This document shows positions 9,398 to 17,651 of a DNA stretch of 64,000 nt, piece after piece. A program made the position numbers and the translations under genes. This stretch comes from HGM13006 sp900757695 (GTDB lineage: Bacteria > Bacillota > Clostridia > Oscillospirales > Oscillospiraceae): positions 1-64,000 of the forward strand of contig CAUHNW010000005.1 in the NCBI GenBank assembly GCA_959607825.1. Reading direction: 5' to 3'. The stretch's first letter is position 1. Each line of letters opens with the position of its first letter. The notes under the pieces were generated by a model. That model did no database searches. It saw only the letters and a list, made by a program, of their open reading frames with translations, and had not been told where the DNA came from.

Positions 9398-9428
9398 CGG
9401 AGAACAAATGGAAAGGGAATCAAAATAT

Positions 9429-9465
9429 GCCCACCCTGTGGACGGGATTTGTCCGCGGGGTGGGC
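9429..9465 (+). terminator. GC-rich hairpin after SBP 2
   Basis: GCCCACCC...TGGA pairs with TCCGCGGGGTGGGC, followed by TTCTGTTC. A plausible, imperfect intrinsic terminator ahead of the broken PARG-like gene. Confidence 0.5.
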
Positions 9466-9491
9466 TTCTGTTCGGTTTGTAAGCATGGGCT

Positions 9492-10057
9492 GTGGTGGTG
9501 TCTTTAACTGTGGGAAAGCCCTTCTCCCCTCCTTCAAATGGCGCCCCCACCAAAGTTGTCGTCAGCAGAAAACGAACATTGAAAGCAGCAGAGCCCTATG
9601 TGCGGGAGGGAAAGAAAACCTGCATACTGAACTTCGCCTCTGCAACCAATCCCGGCGGCGGCGTGACCCGCGGTTCCTCCGCTCAGGAGGAATGTATCTG
9701 CAGAAGCAGCACCCTTTACCCCTGCCTGAATACCGGAGCTTTGTGGAACCGCTTTTACGGTCCACACAGAAAGGCCGGCAATCCTTTGTACAACGACGAT
9801 TGCGTCTATACGCCTGATGTGTGCGTATTCCGGGAGGACACAGCGATTCCGGAGCTTCTGCAGGAAGAACACTGGTGGAATGTGAATGTACTTACCTGCG
9901 CGGCGCCTTTCAGAATCCTCCGGAGGTCGTTGCCGGGGTGTTCCGAAAGGTAATGGAGGAATACAGGCTTGCTTTTGATACCGTAGAATACGCAGTGTAC
10001 TGCTCGGAACGGGATCTTCGGAATTATGAGGCTTTTTGTGGGACAATGCGCAGATGA
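9492..10057 (+). pseudogene. PARG-like macrodomain protein (TIGR02452 type), broken
   Basis: The first frame (to about 9930) carries LNFASATNPGGG followed by VTRGSSAQEE, the GGG-x7-QEE signature of microbial poly(ADP-ribose) glycohydrolase-like proteins, then a YTPDVCVFR segment and VNVLTCAAP. Directly afterwards the reading must shift to another frame to give GAFQNPPEVVAG...VEYAVYCSERD, the family's C-terminus. The region normally between CAAP and GAF, roughly 50 residues, is absent, consistent with a deletion at a short GC-rich repeat (GGCGCC at the junction). The ~60-residue N-terminal part usual in the family is also missing. Family members reverse or bind ADP-ribose modifications; this copy should be inactive. 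Confidence 0.8.
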
Positions 10058-10130
10058 AAAAGCTCCCACGATGGCAACCTAAGTCCGGAGGGCGGAACGC
10101 ACTCCTTCACAAGGATAGGAGGAATAAAAG

Positions 10131-10748
10131 TTGTCAAAGATTTTCTATATCGCAGATACACATTTCGGGCACGCAAATATCCTCCGCTTCGACCAACGCC
10201 CCTTCAAGGATCTCGAAGAAATGCACGATGTACTGATTGATAACTGGAATCGGGTAGTCGCCAGTGCAGATTGGGTATATATCCTCGGAGATTTCTGTTG
10301 GGGAAAGGAACCTGATTGGAAGGAGTTTCTAAAGAAACTGCCCGGGCACAAGGTGCTCATTCGTGGGAATCACGATTTGAAGGAAATGAGCAGTTCCCTT
10401 CGGAATCTGTTTCAGGATGTGCGGGACTACAAGGAGATAAAGGACAATGGGCGGCGGGTGATCCTGAGCCACTACCCGATCCTGTTCTACCGTGCCTCCC
10501 ACAACCCGAATGTCTATCACCTGTGCGGCCATGTGCACACCACAAGAGAGAATGACTTTCTTGAGAAGTGGCGGCAGGAATTGCGGGACACAAGAAAAAA
10601 CGATGGGGACAGCTGCGGGAATATCTACAATGTGGGATGCATGCTGCCGTATATGGGATATACGCCCCAAACACTGGATGAGATCCTCGCCTTCCACGGG
10701 GAGCTGGGAACGGAGGATGCCGCAAATGTCGAAACACCCAATAATTGA
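10131..10748 (+). CDS. Calcineurin-like metallophosphoesterase
   Basis: 205 residues; start codon TTG at 10131 with AGGAGG 8-9 bases upstream. Metal-binding motifs appear in family order: DTHFGH (9-14), GDFCWG (~53), GNHD (~80), HYP (~113) and GHVHT (~133). Compact single-domain cytoplasmic phosphoesterase of the type often acting on nucleotides or phosphoproteins; exact substrate not predictable. The next gene starts within its last codons (overlap 23 bases), so translation is coupled. Confidence 0.88.
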   Translation: MSKIFYIADTHFGHANILRFDQRPFKDLEEMHDVLIDNWNRVVASADWVYILGDFCWGKEPDWKEFLKKLPGHKVLIRGNHDLKEMSSSLRNLFQDVRDYKEIKDNGRRVILSHYPILFYRASHNPNVYHLCGHVHTTRENDFLEKWRQELRDTRKNDGDSCGNIYNVGCMLPYMGYTPQTLDEILAFHGELGTEDAANVETPNN

Positions 10749-11052
10749 CCTGGACAATGATGATTTTGGTGCCGCAGGTCACAGCACTGGTCGCTATGAG
10801 ATTCCTTCTCCCCGCACATCGGAAGAACTCGCTGCTCTCCTGCGGGAACGCGTTCCTGCTGCGATCATGGGGCATTCATTGTCTGCAAAAGCAGTGTATT
10901 ATGAGCTGCGGAAGCTAATTGGGAAGGATGAAATGATGACAACCGGCTGCAAATATGCACCCCAGATTCAGGGGTATATCGATATGCTCAAGCGAAACGA
11001 CTACGCCGGCTGGGGCAAGGCTTATGCCTATCGTTGCAGGAGACTGAAATAA
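10726..11052 (+). CDS. Small conserved-looking protein, unknown function
   Basis: 108 residues from ATG 10726, chosen because CGGAGG lies 9 bases upstream; the longer in-frame reading from 10492 merely shadows the phosphoesterase gene. Residues 28-55 look helical (RTSEELAALLRERV), and residues 75-108 are basic with several aromatic residues (YAGWGKAYAYRCRR). No signal peptide or membrane segment. The overlap with the phosphoesterase suggests a partner, substrate adaptor or regulator. No family recognised. Confidence 0.65.
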   Translation: MSKHPIIDLDNDDFGAAGHSTGRYEIPSPRTSEELAALLRERVPAAIMGHSLSAKAVYYELRKLIGKDEMMTTGCKYAPQIQGYIDMLKRNDYAGWGKAYAYRCRRLK

Positions 11053-11215
11053 GCTCGTGGGAGCGGAAAACACCTCTTATGCTATAGTTATGACAAAAAC
11101 CAGGTAATCTACCTGCGTTTTTGATTGTTTCACACCTTGATAATATGCCTTCGGGACTATTTTAACAGCTCCGATATTTTTCGCGCCGCTCCGAGCTCCC
11201 GTTTGGAGCGGTATT

Positions 11216-11473
11216 TTAGCATCCGTTGGCCAGGATGTCCGCCTCCAATGCAGAGAACTCCTCCGCAGACAACTCTGGGAGGAGTTCTTCAGGCTCCGGG
11301 CAGACCGTTGGGGGCCGCTCAGAGTTCAAATACTCTGTGTGTTTTTTCAAGTTTTCATTCCTTTCGCGGCTGATTTGGCTTATGTTCGGACGTTTGCCGT
11401 GCTGCCCAACCCGGTTCCTGACCCAGCCATCTTGGTTGAAGCAGCGCCATATTTCCTTTGCAAGAGAGCTTAT
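11216..11473 (-). pseudogene. Remnant of ParB-like protein from a mobile element
   Basis: A stop-to-stop minus-strand frame of 85 codons without a usable start reads like protein: VRNRVGQHGKRPNISQIS, RNENLKKHTEYLNSE, LLPELSAEEFSALEADI, ending LANGC-stop. The last part resembles the first strand and helix of ParB N-terminal domains carried by conjugative elements of gut Firmicutes, where LANGCYAPI would normally follow. A neighbouring frame continues KYRSKRELGAARKISELLK-stop, suggesting a frameshift and large deletion. Called a remnant; identification by memory of family sequence, not by search. Confidence 0.45.
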
Positions 11474-11771
11474 TTAAACAGGAACAACCACAAGTCGCAT
11501 CCGTTTGCGGATAGTAAACACAGGGCATAAAAGCAGCCCCTTCAGGAGAAGCACGAGAATGAATGCGGTCAGCAAACCATTTTTGGCTCCTTCGGGGGCT
11601 GCAAGCAATATGACATCCAGAACTCACTGAGTTTCCGGCTTAGCCGGAGGTTATGACTAATGGAATTTACGTTTTCTTATCACTTATACAGCAATTGGAC
11701 TTTTTTCGAGCTGATGCATGAACTAAATTTTGCAGCGATGTGTCTGGATTGGTTCATTGCCAGAAACGGGG
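11474..11771. other. Intergenic DNA, no gene seen
   Basis: No credible reading frame. It contains a GCAGCCCC...GGGGGCTGC pairing around 11533-11605 and a CCGGCTTAGCCGG dyad near 11637. Probably decayed mobile-element DNA plus the 3' flank of the minus-strand beta-helix gene. Confidence 0.5.
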
Positions 11772-13595
11772 TTACGCTTTTTTTACCTGAATGACTCCTG
11801 TATAAGTTCCCGGAACCGCAGCGGTCTCCTTCCCATCCACCGTAAGCACGCCTTCCACGCAGCAACCTTCGCCGATGGTCAGGCTGGTGAGGAATGAGGT
11901 TTCTGTGAGCGTCCAACGCGCGCCATGCTTCAGTTCAACAATCACACCGTTGTTAATGGCAGGGGCTGGGAACTGGGTCACATTGCAGAGCTCCTCCCGG
12001 GTGGTCTCGTCGATATAGGTGATGCCCTCCCGGTAGCGCTGTTTGGCTGCGCTGATGGCGCCGGTCAGAGTGGATGCATCCAGCACCACCTGCAGGTTCT
12101 TGGGGCCCGGAGGTCCCATATTCGGCATCATCATGGGGCCGTCTCCGTCCTTCATACTGTCCACATTGGGAGGCGGAGGAGGCGCCGCAGGGCCATCCCC
12201 GCTGGGGATCGAACCGGCCAGCCGGCCCGGCGGCACGATCCCGGGCCGTTTGGGAATCCCGGCGGGCTTTTCCTTGCTAGCCAGCCGAGGAAGGTTGGTT
12301 GAGGAGTTGAAGATATCACCCACCAGGTCAGAATCCTGCACGGTGACAAACAGATCCATCATGGGATCCGCGCTGGTAAGGTCCCGGCCGGGGATGTATT
12401 CATCCTCCAGTTTCGCATACATGCTGACGTCGATGAAGTCTCCGGCCAGGCCGGGATCGTCGGTGTCCATCATCTGCACCAGGACCCCGTTTCCGGCCTC
12501 CACCTGGGCGTTTTTCAGGATAATATTGGTGTTGGCGTTCTTGGCCACGATGGCGGACTTGTCCGTACGGATGGCCGAATCCTGCACCAGCAGCGTGCCG
12601 CCGCCATCGCTGGTCAGGTGCACGCCATAGCGGCGGCCAGTCAACAGGCTGCCGTTTTTCAGGGTCACGGAGCCCTTGCGCTCCATGCTCATCATCATCA
12701 CTGGGAAGCCGTTGACGTCAATGACGGAGTGATCCAAGGAAATCGGTGTGGGACCGATGCAGAAGACGCCGTAGCCGTGGCTCCGGGGGCCGGTGAGAGT
12801 CAAAATGCTGTCCTTGACAAACATCTTCGCGTAGTTGGAGCCGTCCACAGACAGCACGCCCCAGCCATTGGAGGTCAGCTCGCAGCCGTTGTAGTGAACC
12901 TCTGCGTCATCGGCCAGCTGGCACAGGCGGTTGGTGCCCCGGACGCTGATACCCCAGCTCCAGCTGCCCAGTTCCGCATCCGGGGAATAGTTGCTCATGC
13001 GGCAGTTGTTGGCGGTGACCACGCTCTTGCCACCGGCGTGGACCGCGCAGCGGGTGACCGAGGTCAGGTGGATGTCGCTGTCGTTGATGGTGACCTTGGA
13101 ATTCCCAAGGGCTGCAACGCCAGCACCCATGCCCACGAAGTCATTGAGGCCCATGCCGGACATCTCGATCCGGGCATTGTTCACCGTGTAGTCACTGTCG
13201 CCGTCCACTAGAATTCCGCCGAAGTTTTCCCGGTCTGTGCCCAGGTAAAACTCCGAAGCGCTGCTGCCGGTAATCTTGCCCCCATGGAGGGCCGCCGGGA
13301 CGCTCTGCTCCGGCACAATGGTGCCATCCTTGACGGTCAGCGCCGTTTCCAGGTCGATGGGCGCGCCCCGGTTCACAGAGGGGTAGACCTCCTCCACATA
13401 ATACTCCGCCACGGACAGGGTGATCTCTCCCTGATATTCCCCGGGCGCCACCGGATGGGAGTTCCCGTCCACCGTCAGCACCAGGTACCGATGCGCCGGA
13501 GCTTGCAAGACGGCATCCGCAGCAATCACCAGATGCTCGCAGGTCAGAGTCTCCTCCACCAGATGGGTCCCGGATCCAAAAATTTTCTCAATCAT
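11772..13595 (-). CDS. Right-handed beta-helix protein with repeated terminal caps
   Basis: 607 residues from ATG 13595 (AAAAGGAGA 7 bases upstream); an upstream in-frame start at 13661 is not supported. No signal peptide. Residues 39-62 carry LTVDG...APGEYQGEI, and residues 584-607 repeat it as LTVDG...VPGTYTGVI, so both ends have the same cap motif. Between them are beta-helix rungs with DGDSDYTVNN, INDSDIHL, NNCRMSN, SNGWGVLSVDG and KNGSLLTGRR. A Pro/Gly/Met-rich segment (about 440-500) includes a run of Pro and PNMGPPGP. Last gene of a minus-strand operon OYE reductase, SBP, beta-helix; 75 bases after the SBP stop. Closest in the window to 55513. Function unknown. Confidence 0.8.
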   Translation of the reverse strand: MIEKIFGSGTHLVEETLTCEHLVIAADAVLQAPAHRYLVLTVDGNSHPVAPGEYQGEITLSVAEYYVEEVYPSVNRGAPIDLETALTVKDGTIVPEQSVPAALHGGKITGSSASEFYLGTDRENFGGILVDGDSDYTVNNARIEMSGMGLNDFVGMGAGVAALGNSKVTINDSDIHLTSVTRCAVHAGGKSVVTANNCRMSNYSPDAELGSWSWGISVRGTNRLCQLADDAEVHYNGCELTSNGWGVLSVDGSNYAKMFVKDSILTLTGPRSHGYGVFCIGPTPISLDHSVIDVNGFPVMMMSMERKGSVTLKNGSLLTGRRYGVHLTSDGGGTLLVQDSAIRTDKSAIVAKNANTNIILKNAQVEAGNGVLVQMMDTDDPGLAGDFIDVSMYAKLEDEYIPGRDLTSADPMMDLFVTVQDSDLVGDIFNSSTNLPRLASKEKPAGIPKRPGIVPPGRLAGSIPSGDGPAAPPPPPNVDSMKDGDGPMMMPNMGPPGPKNLQVVLDASTLTGAISAAKQRYREGITYIDETTREELCNVTQFPAPAINNGVIVELKHGARWTLTETSFLTSLTIGEGCCVEGVLTVDGKETAAVPGTYTGVIQVKKA

Positions 13596-13670
13596 CAAAA
13601 TTCTCCTTTTCAAGGGGTGATTGGCTGCGCTGGCCAGCCGGTTCGGGGATGGCCAGCGCATCCGGAATTC

Positions 13671-15401
13671 TTATGCAGTCTGCCGGTCGTAAGCGCCCTG
13701 GTAGATCGCAATGGCATCATTGATTCCCATTGCCTCCAGTTCTGCGGTAAATGCATCCCACTCCGAGATATCCCGGTCACCAAACAGGAACTTGGTCAGC
13801 TCCGATTCCGCATAGGCGGTAATATCCGAAACAATGCCCGTATACTGGGAGGATTCCTCCGTGGTCAGGGTGACATAGAGGGGGATGGAGCGGTCATATT
13901 CCACCTGCGTGGACCAGAAATCCATGACCTCCTTCTGCTTGTCCGAATAGTAAGCCCACAGCGCCTTCTGCATCATGACGCCGCAGATCTTGCCCTGGCA
14001 GTTGTACTTCATAATCATGCCCTCGGGGCTCATGCCGTCGGTGTTGTTAACGATCATGTCCGTAAAGGTGACAGTGCCGTCGTCTGCCACGGTGTAGGTG
14101 TAGTCCTCAATGCCGTAGGTCATGTACATGATGCCTTCCTCGCTGTACCAGTAGTCGATCCAGCGCAGCGCTAGCTCTGGATTGGCGCAGTCCGTGGAGA
14201 TGGACACCGTTTGGCCCGACTGCACCGGCTCATAGCTCCCGAAGTGGTTAATTGTGTCATCGCCAGCGTTGCGAACCACCACATTGATAGGGGTAACGTC
14301 AAAGTTCTCGTTGGAGCTATAGGTATAATAGGTGGAAAGCTGGTTGGCAGAGGTGTGGAATGCGCCGGCGTTCTCGTTGCAGATATAGGTCTGGGTGTCG
14401 TTCATGTTGACGCTCTCGCTATTCAGCAGCATATCACCGTTCACCAGTCCGGCCTTGATCCAGCGACTCATCATCTCCACATAGTCCCGGTAATCCTCGG
14501 TCATGTAGGAACACACCAGCTGGTTGTTGTCGTCCACATACAGTGCCAGATCGTCGTCATAGTATGCGATGTCGTATCCGGCGGTGAGCGCAGGGATGGT
14601 CAGTCCGGTTTCGCCCACATACAGAGGATTCGAGCAGTTATACTCGTTCTTGAAGGCGGTCAGTACCTCCTCCAGCTCGTCAAAGGTTTCAGGGGTGTCC
14701 ATGCCCACCGTGTCCAGCCAATCCTTTCGGATCAGCAGACCGCGCTCGGTCAGGGGCTGATCGTTTACCACATAGATGGCAAGCTCCTGGCCGTCCTCTG
14801 TGGTCACGTACTTTTCTTTTTCGGCATCGGCATGCACCAGGTTCCAGTAGTTGGGCATATTGTCGTAGACCAGGTCGGCGATATCCATGACCACGCCATC
14901 CTCATAGGCACCCACAACGCCAGTGGAATAGTTCTGAACCACACCGGAGATGATGTCCGTATAATCTCCGGCTGCCACCATCAGGTTGAACTGCGTCTCC
15001 ATGGCAAACATATCTACCTCAGTCCAGTCCATGATAACGCCCAGATGCTCCTCGGCCTGCTGGAAAATCTCCAGCTCGGACCAGCTGTCCCGCACGATGG
15101 GAGGTCCGCCCGGCTTGGCGCACCAAATGCTCAGATGCTCACCGTCGGAAAGCGGATAGGTGATTACAGTGTCGTTGCGTGCCAGCTCCGGCTCCGCAGA
15201 AATCTCTTCTGTTTGGGAAGCAGCAGCCTCTTCGGCGGAAGCCGGGGGTTCCGGTTTTTCCGATGGAGCAGCAGCCTTTTCCGCAGAGCTTTCTGCAGGG
15301 GCGGCGGAAGATGCCATTCCGCTTTCGGTAGTCCCGCCGCAGGCAGCCAGCGCAAGCAGCATTGCCAGCGCCAACAGCATTGCAATTAACTTCTTTTTCA
15401 T
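13671..15401 (-). CDS. Extracellular solute-binding lipoprotein (orphan SBP 3)
   Basis: 576 residues. Signal peptide with lipobox LAAC, Cys21. Acidic/Ala linker to about residue 58. SBP body includes SIWCAKPGGPPIV, NLMVAAGDYTDIIS, a YWYSEEGIMYMTYGIEDY stretch, a VNNTDGMSPEG segment and the closing AIYQGAYDRQ helix. Lies between the OYE-type reductase (61 bases upstream) and the beta-helix gene, same strand, so the three form one transcription unit. No permease nearby. Confidence 0.9.
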   Translation of the reverse strand: MKKKLIAMLLALAMLLALAACGGTTESGMASSAAPAESSAEKAAAPSEKPEPPASAEEAAASQTEEISAEPELARNDTVITYPLSDGEHLSIWCAKPGGPPIVRDSWSELEIFQQAEEHLGVIMDWTEVDMFAMETQFNLMVAAGDYTDIISGVVQNYSTGVVGAYEDGVVMDIADLVYDNMPNYWNLVHADAEKEKYVTTEDGQELAIYVVNDQPLTERGLLIRKDWLDTVGMDTPETFDELEEVLTAFKNEYNCSNPLYVGETGLTIPALTAGYDIAYYDDDLALYVDDNNQLVCSYMTEDYRDYVEMMSRWIKAGLVNGDMLLNSESVNMNDTQTYICNENAGAFHTSANQLSTYYTYSSNENFDVTPINVVVRNAGDDTINHFGSYEPVQSGQTVSISTDCANPELALRWIDYWYSEEGIMYMTYGIEDYTYTVADDGTVTFTDMIVNNTDGMSPEGMIMKYNCQGKICGVMMQKALWAYYSDKQKEVMDFWSTQVEYDRSIPLYVTLTTEESSQYTGIVSDITAYAESELTKFLFGDRDISEWDAFTAELEAMGINDAIAIYQGAYDRQTA

Positions 15402-15462
15402 GGGTTATCCTCCTTCTGAATTACACCATATTATCATTAGAGCGTTACGCCCGGGTGTCCGA

Positions 15463-17490
15463 TTAGATGTCCATGGCCTGGTAGTAGCCGGCCGCCACTG
15501 CCTGCTTGATTTTCTTGGGCTCCCGGCAGTCTCCCGCCATCCCAACGAAACCGGCACAGTTGTTGAACTGCATCGCCTCCGCCCGGCGGTTCCGGCTTCC
15601 GGCGGCCAGCACCATGGTGTCCGCCGCGATCAGGATTTCCTCGCCGGACTGTACCATGACGCCCCGGATGCCCTGCTCCGTGATCTCCACGCAGTTGCAT
15701 CCGGTGACGATCTCCACCGGATGGTCAAACCTGCGGAACATCTTCTTCATGGCCGGGATGGGATGGAACACGTCGTTGTTGATGACCTCGTGGGGCGCCA
15801 GCTTCTCCCGGCGGCCCACAATAGTGACCTGCTTCCCCGCCTTGGCCAGATGCAGGGCGATCTCACAGGCCTGGATACCGCCGCCCAGCATAATGACCCG
15901 GTCGCCGACCCACTCGGGATGGTCGTAGACATCCATGGAGGTCAGGACATTCTCCCGCTCCACGCCAGGGATCTGGGGAATCACCGGCGCACCGCCGATG
16001 GCCACAATGACCGCGTCAATGCCCTGCTCCTCCAACATTTCGGGGGTCGCCTCGGTGTTCAGACAGACGGTGATGTTATCCTGTCGGGTCACCCGGGAGA
16101 TCATGTTGTTCTTAAAAGTCCGAATGTCGTGCTTATAGTTGTCCGTGTCGGAGAAGCGCAGCAGGCCGCCGAGATAGCTCTCCTTTTCATAGAGGGTCAC
16201 GGCATGACCTCGAGCCGCTGCGGTTTCCGCAGCCTTGAGGCCCGCAATGCCGCCGCCTACGATGGCCACCTTCTTTGGCTCTCTGGCCAGAGGGACGTCC
16301 TTTGTCTGCATATAGGCCCGGTTCTGGGTGATAGGATTGACAGCGCACTCCTCCCGGTCAAAGCAGTTGTGGCAGCGGATGCAGGTGTTGATCTCGTCGA
16401 TGCGGCCTTCCTTGACTTTCCGGGGGAAGAAGGGGTCCGCCACCACCAGCTGCCGAGCCATGCAGACGAACTCCGCGTCCCCGGAGGCAATGATGTCCTC
16501 CGCCAGCTCCGGAGAGTTAATAGAGTTGATGAGCACCAAGGGCTTTTTGAAGCCCGCCGCCTTGATTTTCTTGGCAAAGGGTCGGTTGTAGGCACTGGGG
16601 TAGAAGGCCGGGGAGCTGGTGGCCATATTGCCCGCCGCCGTGGTGTGGTCGCCGCCGGAGAGATGAAACAGGTCATACAGGTTTTTCTGGTGACGTTCCT
16701 CATAGTCCTGAAGGTACAGCAGGAACTCCACCGTTTCGTCAATGGTGATGCCGCCGGGATAGCCCTCGTCGCCGCTGAGCCGCAGCTCCAGCAGCAGCTT
16801 GTCCCCGCAGCGCTCCCGGATGGCCTCCAGCAGTTCGATGCAGAACCGGGCCCGGTTCTCCAGGGAGCCGCCGTATTCATCGGTGCGCTTGTTGTGGCGC
16901 TTGGAGCGGAACTGGTCGATGAGCTTGTTGTGGCCCCCGTGGAGCAGGACTCCATCCACGCCGAATTGGGCCGCCGTGGCACAGCAGGAGGCGAAATCGT
17001 CGATGATCTGGCGGATCTCCTCCTTGGGCAGGTCCGCCAGAGTGCGGCCGTCCCCCATCATGGGCGGCATGACCATTTTTCCGTCGCCCTTTCCCATGGG
17101 GCGCATATTGGGCGTCGCCGTCTCCTCGTCCGGGTCCACATAGTCCCGAATCGGGAATCCGCCGTGGGTGAACTCGATAAAGGCCAGAGTGTTATGCCGA
17201 TGCATGGTGCGGACATACTCCTGAATACACTTTTCCATCTCGATATCCACCGGACCCCGGAAGTCCAGCCCGCCGCCGGGGCCCATGCCACCGGAGACGG
17301 GATAGTCGTTGGTGGTGACCCGGGCGGCGCCGCCGGTGGCCTGGATCTCGTAGAACTCCAGGTTGTGCTCGTGGATACATCCGCCGGAGTTGGGAACGCA
17401 GAACCCCAGCGGGCCTGCCAGCATACGGTTTTTGAATATGACATTTCCCACTTGATAGGGACTGAGCAAATTGGGATATTGGGTTTCCAT
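15463..17490 (-). CDS. OYE-FAD-[4Fe-4S] reductase (NADH:flavin oxidoreductase / 2,4-dienoyl-CoA reductase family)
   Basis: 675 residues from ATG 17490 (GGAAGGAGA upstream). Domain 1, residues 1-360: FMN TIM barrel (LLSPYQVGNVIFKNRM start; LLHGGH and RTDEYGGSLENRAR active-site strand). The cluster motif CIRCHNCFDREEC begins at residue 370 with shorter spacing than in E. coli FadH. Domain 2: FAD site VAIVGGGIAG; then a nucleotide site VIMLGGGIQA. Family members reduce C=C bonds conjugated to carbonyls; BaiCD/BaiH and bacterial steroid reductases are in the same family. A loop KMVMPPMMGDG is at about 138-148. It heads the minus-strand operon with SBP 3 and a beta-helix gene and diverges from the AraC regulator, its likely controller. 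Substrate unknown. Confidence 0.9.
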   Translation of the reverse strand: METQYPNLLSPYQVGNVIFKNRMLAGPLGFCVPNSGGCIHEHNLEFYEIQATGGAARVTTNDYPVSGGMGPGGGLDFRGPVDIEMEKCIQEYVRTMHRHNTLAFIEFTHGGFPIRDYVDPDEETATPNMRPMGKGDGKMVMPPMMGDGRTLADLPKEEIRQIIDDFASCCATAAQFGVDGVLLHGGHNKLIDQFRSKRHNKRTDEYGGSLENRARFCIELLEAIRERCGDKLLLELRLSGDEGYPGGITIDETVEFLLYLQDYEERHQKNLYDLFHLSGGDHTTAAGNMATSSPAFYPSAYNRPFAKKIKAAGFKKPLVLINSINSPELAEDIIASGDAEFVCMARQLVVADPFFPRKVKEGRIDEINTCIRCHNCFDREECAVNPITQNRAYMQTKDVPLAREPKKVAIVGGGIAGLKAAETAAARGHAVTLYEKESYLGGLLRFSDTDNYKHDIRTFKNNMISRVTRQDNITVCLNTEATPEMLEEQGIDAVIVAIGGAPVIPQIPGVERENVLTSMDVYDHPEWVGDRVIMLGGGIQACEIALHLAKAGKQVTIVGRREKLAPHEVINNDVFHPIPAMKKMFRRFDHPVEIVTGCNCVEITEQGIRGVMVQSGEEILIAADTMVLAAGSRNRRAEAMQFNNCAGFVGMAGDCREPKKIKQAVAAGYYQAMDI

Positions 17491-17535
17491 TAGGCATTCT
17501 CCTTCCACCCGTTGTGTGACTGATCTTCTATCCCG

Positions 17536-17541
17536 ATTATA
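17536..17541 (-). promoter_or_regulatory. Putative -10 box for the OYE operon
   Basis: TATAAT on the minus strand, 46 bases before the ATG at 17490. The -35 match 16 bases upstream (T-rich) is weak, which suits an activator-dependent promoter next to a divergent AraC gene. Confidence 0.4.
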
Positions 17542-17591
17542 GCAAAGCCGTCCGGGCAAAAAAAGATACGATATTTTTCTGAGAAAAGAGG

Positions 17592-17620
17592 TGAAAAAAA
17601 TCGTCCCATTATGGTATAGT
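17592..17620 (+). promoter_or_regulatory. Putative promoter of the AraC-type regulator
   Basis: TGAAAA, 17-base spacer, TATAGT; 32 bases upstream of the GTG at 17652, in the 160-base divergent region shared with the OYE operon. Confidence 0.4.
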
Positions 17621-17651
17621 ATAGGTATCTCATAGAAAGGGGGCCGCATTT

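Noticed and set aside
10492..10725. Upstream extension of the 108-residue protein
   Set aside because: It lies in another frame inside the phosphoesterase gene; the ATG at 10726 has a proper ribosome site.
15160..17493. 777-codon open frame antisense to the OYE and SBP genes
   Set aside because: It mirrors well-supported genes on the other strand, has no ribosome site and reads as low-complexity His/Val/Asp-rich protein; a product of GC-rich codon use.
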